Notes under the pieces: model-generated
What the model saw: only the letters and a program-made list of their open reading frames with translations
The model's database searches: none
What the model was told of the DNA's origin: nothing
Shown here: positions 1-4,107 of the stretch, piece after piece
Numbering within the stretch: position 1 is the stretch's first letter
Layout of the letters: every line of letters begins with the position of its first letter
Origin: Myxococcaceae bacterium
GTDB taxonomy: Bacteria; Myxococcota; Myxococcia; Myxococcales; Myxococcaceae
Length of the DNA stretch: 6,375 nucleotides
Reading direction: 5' to 3'
NCBI GenBank assembly: GCA_018262385.1
Contig: JAGSPQ010000222.1
Location: 1 to 6,375, forward strand
Made by a program: the position numbers and the translations under genes

Positions 1-2
1 CC

Positions 3-698
3 TACCAGCGCGGCCTGACCAAGCTGGTCGCCGGGCAGGCGTTCCGCGCGCCCAACATCTACGAGCTGTTCTTCACCGACAACCTGCGGTCGATTCGCGC
101 CGCGGGGCAGCTCAACCCCGAGACGATCATCACCTTCGAGGCCGAGCACAGCCACGATCTGACCCAGGAGCTGCGGATCACCGCCTCCGGTTTCTACAAC
201 CTGATCAACCAGCTGATCGTCACCCAGACCGAGGAGGGCCCACCCGGATGCGGCTCCGCCACCGCGCCCCAGCCCTGCGAGCAGTACCAGAACGCGAAGG
301 ATCAACTGACCGCGATCGGCGCCGAAGGGCAGGTGCGCTGGCAGCCGGGGCGGTACACCCTGGTCGAGGGCACCTACTCGTTCGTCAATCTCCACACCAA
401 CGCGGCGCGCGATACCCAGCTGCACCTGGCCTCGGTGCGCGCGATGGTGCCGCTGTACGAGGGCGCGCTGAGGCTGTCGGGCCAGCTGACCTTCCAGTCG
501 CCGCGCGCGGCGGGAGCCGAGGCGTCGCTGCTGCTCAACTTCGGCCTCTCCGGCGAGTACGGGGTGCTCAAGTACTTCGCCGGGATCCAGAACCTGCTCG
601 ACAGCACGACCGCCATCGCCGTCGGCAGCGAAGCGGGCGACGCGCTCGTCCCCCAGTACGGCCGCACCTTCCTCGTCCAGCTCTCCGCCGGCTTCTGA
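3..698 (+). CDS. TonB-dependent outer-membrane receptor, C-terminal part (5' end outside window)
   Basis: This is the last 231 residues of an outer-membrane beta-barrel that imports a ligand (siderophore, vitamin, sugar or lipid-like compound) using energy from TonB/ExbBD. The frame is open from the first bases of the window. Early on it shows GQAFRAPNIYELFF, the conserved barrel signature G-x-FRAPN-x-YEL, followed by L-N-PE and FE, as in the family. Alternating polar/apolar strands follow, such as RITASGFYNLINQLIVTQ. A loop with two cysteines (GCGSATAPQPC) is probably extracellular. The end contains QNLLD and GRTFLVQLSAGF, with the terminal Phe used for barrel insertion by the BAM complex. 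The plug domain and TonB box are not in the window, so the ligand cannot be named. The cyclase gene starts 48 bp downstream on the same strand and may be co-transcribed. Family assignment is firm; substrate is unknown. Confidence 0.9.
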   Translation, partial: YQRGLTKLVAGQAFRAPNIYELFFTDNLRSIRAAGQLNPETIITFEAEHSHDLTQELRITASGFYNLINQLIVTQTEEGPPGCGSATAPQPCEQYQNAKDQLTAIGAEGQVRWQPGRYTLVEGTYSFVNLHTNAARDTQLHLASVRAMVPLYEGALRLSGQLTFQSPRAAGAEASLLLNFGLSGEYGVLKYFAGIQNLLDSTTAIAVGSEAGDALVPQYGRTFLVQLSAGF

Positions 699-746
699 CC
701 GCCGGCGAGATGACGGCCGCGACCGGACGGTGGTACGCCGCCGCCC

Positions 747-2759
747 ATGATCGAACCGGTGCTGCCGACCCCGACGCGCGCGGTGATCCCCGACCTGCCT
801 GGGCTGAACGCCGACGAGGCGATGCGGCGCGCGCTGGGCAACCTGGCGCAGCGGCAGGAAGAGCGCGGCAGCTGGGCGGGCGACTACGGCGGCCCGATGT
901 TCCTGCTGCCGATGTACCTCGCGCTGTGCCGGCTGGCCGGCAAGCCGCCCGACGCCTTTCGCACCCAGCGGATGACGACCTACTTCTTCAACGTCCAGCG
1001 CGCCGACGGCTCGCTCGGGCTGCACGCCGAAGCCTCCAGCGGCAGCATGTTCACCACCGCGCTCGGCTACGCGGCCCTGCGGATCCTCGGGCTGTCGGCG
1101 GACGACACGCGGATGCAGAAGATGGCGCGGTGGGTCCGCGAGAACGGCACTCCGCTGGGCGCCGCCTCGTGGGGAAAGTTCACCTTGTGCCTGCTCGGGC
1201 TCTACGACTGGCGCGGGCTTCACCCGGTGCTGCCCGAGCTGTGGCTGCTGCCGGCCTCGGCCCCGATGCACCCGAGCAAGCTGTGGTGCCACTGCCGCCA
1301 GGTCTACCTGCCGATGGCGTGGCTCTACGGCACCCGCGCGACCGGCGAAATCGACCCGTTGATCCGCGCGCTGCGCGACGAGCTGTACGGGCCGAACGTC
1401 TACGAGCAGCTGGAGTGGGAAAAACAGCGCGACACCGTCTGCCCCGCCGACGACTACCGGCCGACCACCCGCGCGCTGCAGGCGGTGAACTTCTCTCAAG
1501 GGCAGTACGAGCGGCTGCCGTTCAAGCCGCTGCGCAAGCGGGCCCTCGACGAGTGCCTGACCCACATCAAGTACGAGGACGCGGTCACGAACGATCTCGA
1601 CATCGGCCCGGTGAACGCGGTGTTCAACACCGTGGTCCACCACTTCCGCGGAGCGGCTGGCGCCGACGACTTCCGCCGCGGGTTCGCCGCGCTCGACGTC
1701 TACCTGTGGGACGGCCACGACGGGATGAAGATGCAGGGCTACAACAACAGCGAGCTGTGGGATCTGGCGTTCGCGGTCCAGGCGGTGCTGGCGGTGCCCG
1801 AGCAGGTGCGCGCGCCGCACGCCCCGATGGTCCACCGCGCCTACCGTTACCTGCGCGACAACCAGATCCTCGACGACGTCCCCCAGGCCGAGGCGCACTA
1901 CCGCCACCTCTCGAAGGGCGGCTGGCCGTTCTCCAACCGGGCGCACGGCTGGCCGATCACCGACTGCACCAGCGAGGGCCTGAAGTGCGCGCTGCTGCTC
2001 GAGGGCCAGTACCCGAACGAAGAGATCCCGCTGTCCCTGCTGCGCGACTCGGTGCGGCTGCTGCTGAGCTGGCAGAACGAAGACGGCGGCTGGTCGACCT
2101 ACGAGAAGCAGCGGGCCGGCGGCTGGATCGAGGAGCTCAACCCGTCGCAGGTGTTCGGCGACATCATGGTCGACTACTCGCACGTCGAGTGCACCAGCGC
2201 CTGCATCCAGGGCCTGGTGCGCGCCCGCAAGCGGTTCCGGGGAGAGTTCGACGACCGAATCGACCCGGCGATCGCGCGGGGGCTCGACTTCCTCCGCGCC
2301 GCCCAGAAGAGCGACGGCAGCTTCGAAGGCGCCTGGGCGGTGTGCTTCACCTACGGCACCTGGTTCGGGGTCACCGCGCTGCGCGAGGCGGGCGCGTCGA
2401 CCCAGGATCCCTCGGTGCGCGCGGCCTGCGAGTTCCTGCTCTCGAAGCAGAAGGCCGATGGCAGCTGGGGCGAGGCGGGCGACAGCTGCCGCGAGCGCAA
2501 GTACCTCCAGCACGAGAAGGGGCAGGTGGCGCAGACCGCGTGGGCGCTGCTGGCCCTGGTGCGGGGCGGCTGCGATCACCCCGAGGCGATGCGGCGGGCG
2601 GCGCAGTTCCTCGTCGACCGGCAGGAGCGCGACGGCAGCTGGGCCCGCGAGTCGCTGGTCGGGGTGTTCAACCGCACCTGTCTGATCAACTACGACAACT
2701 ACCGGCACTACTTCCCGCTCTGGGCGCTGGCCGAGTGGAGCGCGGCCGCTGCGAGCTGA
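747..2759 (+). CDS. Oxidosqualene cyclase, probably cycloartenol synthase type
   Basis: This 670-residue enzyme cyclises (3S)-2,3-oxidosqualene to the first tetracyclic sterol; the family is monotopic on membranes. The proton-donating motif is DCTSE at D406-C407, the oxidosqualene cyclase form, not the DxDD of squalene-hopene cyclases. C482 (VECTSA) is the second cysteine expected to contact the Asp. Matched from memory to human lanosterol synthase: H182 in WCHCRQVYLP = H232, W338 = W387, F395 = F444, W530 = W581. The product-steering positions read Y332 (QGYNNSELWD), H400 and I404 (HGWPITD), matching Tyr410/His477/Ile481 of plant cycloartenol synthase. QW-type repeats lie near residues 37-43, 84, 443-449, 520, 568-574 and 626-632. 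Length suits bacterial members; eukaryotic ones are longer. ATG 747 is the only start after an in-frame stop at 711 and keeps the N-terminal helix and GDYGGPMFLLP, although no good Shine-Dalgarno precedes it. Family is near certain; the exact product is inferred. Confidence 0.96.
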   Translation: MIEPVLPTPTRAVIPDLPGLNADEAMRRALGNLAQRQEERGSWAGDYGGPMFLLPMYLALCRLAGKPPDAFRTQRMTTYFFNVQRADGSLGLHAEASSGSMFTTALGYAALRILGLSADDTRMQKMARWVRENGTPLGAASWGKFTLCLLGLYDWRGLHPVLPELWLLPASAPMHPSKLWCHCRQVYLPMAWLYGTRATGEIDPLIRALRDELYGPNVYEQLEWEKQRDTVCPADDYRPTTRALQAVNFSQGQYERLPFKPLRKRALDECLTHIKYEDAVTNDLDIGPVNAVFNTVVHHFRGAAGADDFRRGFAALDVYLWDGHDGMKMQGYNNSELWDLAFAVQAVLAVPEQVRAPHAPMVHRAYRYLRDNQILDDVPQAEAHYRHLSKGGWPFSNRAHGWPITDCTSEGLKCALLLEGQYPNEEIPLSLLRDSVRLLLSWQNEDGGWSTYEKQRAGGWIEELNPSQVFGDIMVDYSHVECTSACIQGLVRARKRFRGEFDDRIDPAIARGLDFLRAAQKSDGSFEGAWAVCFTYGTWFGVTALREAGASTQDPSVRAACEFLLSKQKADGSWGEAGDSCRERKYLQHEKGQVAQTAWALLALVRGGCDHPEAMRRAAQFLVDRQERDGSWARESLVGVFNRTCLINYDNYRHYFPLWALAEWSAAAAS

Positions 2760-2767
2760 TCAGCGGC
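2745..2767. terminator. Possible bidirectional hairpin at convergent stop codons
   Basis: GCCGCTG (2745-2751) and CAGCGGC (2761-2767) form a perfect 7-bp inverted repeat around a 9-base loop that contains the cyclase stop codon. The hairpin would form in transcripts of both converging genes. It has no T-run on either side, so it is not a classical intrinsic terminator. It could instead pause polymerase or protect 3' ends. In DNA this GC-rich a 7-bp inverted repeat may also arise by chance. Confidence 0.3.
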
Positions 2768-3347
2768 AGGCCGGGTAGAGGGCGCAGACGCTCTGGCGAT
2801 CCAGCTCGCCCAGCCCGGTGCGCGGGTTGGGCGCCCGGGCCTCCTCGAGCACGGTGTCGCGAAAGGCGGCCTTCTTCGCCTGGAAGCCGAGCACGTACCC
2901 CAGCTGCTTGAGCAGGTCGCCGGTGGTCGAGGCGGTGCCGGCGTAGATCGTGGCGTGCAGGGTCTGGGCGGTGCGGCCGTCGTTGAGCAGCTCCCACGCG
3001 CCGCCGGTGCCGACGCCGGTGTCTGCAACGTGGAGGCGGTAGTCGGCATCGTCGGTGGGTGGATCGCGCCTGGCGGTCGGCGCCTCGAAGCACAGCCCGG
3101 TGCACTCCACCTGGTCCCACGCGTCGAGCGCCGCCTGCACCTTCGGCTTCAGCTTCTCGAGCGAAGGGGCGTAGGTGACCGGCACGCACCGCTCGCGGTT
3201 CCAGGCCCGCGTCATCCCGTCCACCTGCTGCACTTCGAGCGCAGGGGTCTGCTGCGGATTGCGGATGCAGCTCGCCGGGCGGCCGTAGGACGTGGTCCGG
3301 CCACAGGACACACAGAGGAGCAGGACCAGCAGGAGGGCCGCGCGCAC
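2760..3347 (-). CDS. Probable lipoprotein, matrixin-like fold with degenerate zinc site
   Basis: A 195-residue exported protein. Residues 1-15 (MRAALLLVLLLCVSC) are a short hydrophobic signal ending in a probable lipidated Cys15; the lipobox is atypical, with Cys at -3. The body resembles the small matrixin-type metalloproteases common in myxobacteria: a first strand (CVPVTYAP, 54-61), a helix with A-x-x-x-W plus C (VQAALDAWDQVEC, 70-82), a strand before the active site (ATIYAG), and the closing LDRQSVCALYP (182-192). Where HExGHxLGFxxH is expected, residues 147-157 read KQLGYVLGFQA, so all three zinc-binding His and the catalytic Glu are replaced. It is therefore probably not a protease; a binding or structural role is inferred. 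Cysteines at 27, 54, 82, 86, 188 and 194 could form disulfides. The start is GTG, with no upstream ATG in frame nearby and no clear Shine-Dalgarno. Similarity is judged by eye from motif order, so a search is needed to confirm the family. Confidence 0.8.
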   Translation of the reverse strand: MRAALLLVLLLCVSCGRTTSYGRPASCIRNPQQTPALEVQQVDGMTRAWNRERCVPVTYAPSLEKLKPKVQAALDAWDQVECTGLCFEAPTARRDPPTDDADYRLHVADTGVGTGGAWELLNDGRTAQTLHATIYAGTASTTGDLLKQLGYVLGFQAKKAAFRDTVLEEARAPNPRTGLGELDRQSVCALYPACR

Positions 3348-3362
3348 GGGAGGGGGGTTCTT

Positions 3363-3374
3363 GCCAGCGCTGGC
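3363..3374. repeat. 12-bp perfect palindrome upstream of lipoprotein gene
   Basis: GCCAGCGCTGGC is fully self-complementary and lies 15 bases upstream of the GTG start of the minus-strand lipoprotein gene. This is a position where a repressor operator or an RNA hairpin blocking the start could sit. No regulator is identified, and the flanking bases do not extend the symmetry. Confidence 0.4.
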
Positions 3375-3380
3375 CCCCGC

Positions 3381-3419
3381 GAAGCAAGTGGGCGCGGAGG
3401 ACCGCCCGGCGCCTGCTTC
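3381..3419 (-). terminator. Candidate hairpin terminator after hemerythrin gene
   Basis: Read on the minus strand, the stop codon at 3420-3422 is followed at once by GAAGCA, which pairs with TGCTTC at 3381-3386. Inside this, GGGCG (3403-3407) pairs with CGCCC (3390-3394) around an 8-base loop, giving an interrupted 6+5 bp stem. No T-tract follows, so it is either a weak terminator, a 3'-end stabiliser or an attenuator between the hemerythrin and lipoprotein genes. Confidence 0.4.
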
Positions 3420-3980
3420 TCAGGGCTGGATCGCCCGCGATGAGGCAGAGGGGGGACGGCCGAGCACCGCCGTGCACGCGCGCTCGAACGCGTGACCGGT
3501 CTGCACCTTCCAGGCGCGCAGCAGGTGGTTGAAGGCGCGAGCCGCCAGCCCTTCGGTCACCGAATCCACAGGGCGCTCCTCGCGCGCGTTCTGAATCACC
3601 CGGCCCAGCGCCTCGAGCTCGGCCCGGCCCAGCGCCTTGCGCAGCGCGGGAAAGAGAAGCTGCTCTTCCTCGCGCGAGTGCGCGAGCAGCGCTTCGGCGA
3701 AGGCGGTCAGCCGCGGCGCGAAGCCCGGGTCTTCGACCTCCAGCTGCCCCAGCTCGTCGAGGAAGCGCCTGGCCTGCGCGTGCTCGCCCAGGTGGGATCC
3801 GGCGCGCTCCTGGGCGATCGGATAGACGTACTTCTGTTCGAGCGCGAGGTGCAGCCGCGCCTGGTGGAGCAGCCGGCGCGCCAGGTCCTCTCGTAGGCGC
3901 GGCGATTGGGCGGCCTGGAAGCGCTTGAAGAGCGCTCCGAGCGAAAGGTGGTCCTCGGTCAGCAATCTCACTGCGTCCAT
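3420..3980 (-). CDS. Hemerythrin HHE cation-binding domain protein
   Basis: A 186-residue cytoplasmic protein of the HHE family: four-helix bundles that bind a non-haem di-iron centre and serve in O2 or NO binding, iron handling or stress responses. Four helices carry the expected ligands: H11 in LLTEDHLSLG; H44 and E48 in HLALEQKYVYP; H67 in GEHAQARRFLDEL; H101 and E105 in HSREEEQLLFP, the hallmark H-x3-E-E-x-L-x-FP. About 75 further residues follow, largely helical with no recognised motif (NHLLRAWKVQTGHAFERAC). The frame stays open upstream to an ATG at 4145, but ATG 3980 is chosen because AAGGAG lies 5 bases before it and MDAVRLLTEDH is the usual N-terminus. The lipoprotein gene lies 72 bp downstream on the same strand; the kinase gene is divergent. 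No signal peptide. Which ligand it handles cannot be told. Confidence 0.92.
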   Translation of the reverse strand: MDAVRLLTEDHLSLGALFKRFQAAQSPRLREDLARRLLHQARLHLALEQKYVYPIAQERAGSHLGEHAQARRFLDELGQLEVEDPGFAPRLTAFAEALLAHSREEEQLLFPALRKALGRAELEALGRVIQNAREERPVDSVTEGLAARAFNHLLRAWKVQTGHAFERACTAVLGRPPSASSRAIQP

Positions 3981-3985
3981 GAGGG

Positions 3986-3991
3986 CTCCTT
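3986..3991 (-). promoter_or_regulatory. Strong Shine-Dalgarno fixing the hemerythrin start
   Basis: AAGGAG, within GGGGAAGGAG on the minus strand, sits 5 bases before the ATG at 3978-3980. It is the clearest ribosome binding site in the window. It decides between this start and the longer in-frame alternative that begins at 4145. Confidence 0.85.
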
Positions 3992-4004
3992 CCCCTGACG
4001 ATGA

Positions 4005-4019
4005 GCATCCGACGTGCCA
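4005..4019 (-). promoter_or_regulatory. Candidate sigma-54 (RpoN) -24/-12 promoter for hemerythrin gene
   Basis: The minus strand reads TGGCACG-TCGG-ATGC. The sigma-54 consensus is TGGCACG-N4-TTGC; 10 of the 11 fixed bases match, including both invariant dinucleotides (GG and GC) at the correct 10-base separation. The predicted transcript would start near 3993, just ahead of the AAGGAG site, giving a leader of about 13 bases. If real, expression needs an enhancer-binding activator, a type of regulator plentiful in myxobacteria. The match was found by eye and is untested. Confidence 0.5.
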
Positions 4020-4086
4020 CCCGTTCCCGCTGGGGGCGCGGCACGCGGGTGTGGCGAGACTGCTTCCGGGCCGCCGTTCCGCCCCG

Positions 4087-4103
4087 CGCGGATATGCTCC
4101 GCG
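4087..4103. repeat. Inverted repeat in divergent regulatory region
   Basis: CGCGGA (4087-4092) and TCCGCG (4098-4103) are perfect inverted half-sites around a 5-base centre, TATGC. The centre is one of the few AT-rich spots here and also holds TATGCT, a weak -10-like hexamer for the kinase gene. The site lies about 95-110 bases upstream of the predicted sigma-54 transcript start, a usual distance for an activator site. It ends 4 bases before the proposed kinase start. The rest of the 127-bp divergent spacer shows nothing else I can support. Confidence 0.35.
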
Positions 4104-4107
4104 GCCC

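Noticed and set aside
687..706. Two GCCGGC copies around the receptor stop codon that could pair as a 6-bp hairpin
   Set aside because: GCCGGC is itself palindromic and common in such DNA, there is no T-tract, and the loop includes the stop codon. Too weak to call a terminator.
747..2759. Squalene-hopene cyclase as an alternative identity for the cyclase
   Set aside because: The DxDD acid motif of hopene cyclases is absent; DCTSE with the paired Cys482 and WCHCRQVYLP are features of oxidosqualene cyclases.
248..2911. An 887-codon open frame on the plus strand over the receptor and cyclase genes
   Set aside because: It is low-complexity Arg/Ala/Pro sequence, out of frame with two clearly recognised proteins, and crosses their intergenic gap.
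2760..3347. Active matrixin-type metalloprotease
   Set aside because: No HExxH occurs anywhere in the protein; the aligned segment reads KQLGY, so zinc cannot be bound in the normal way.
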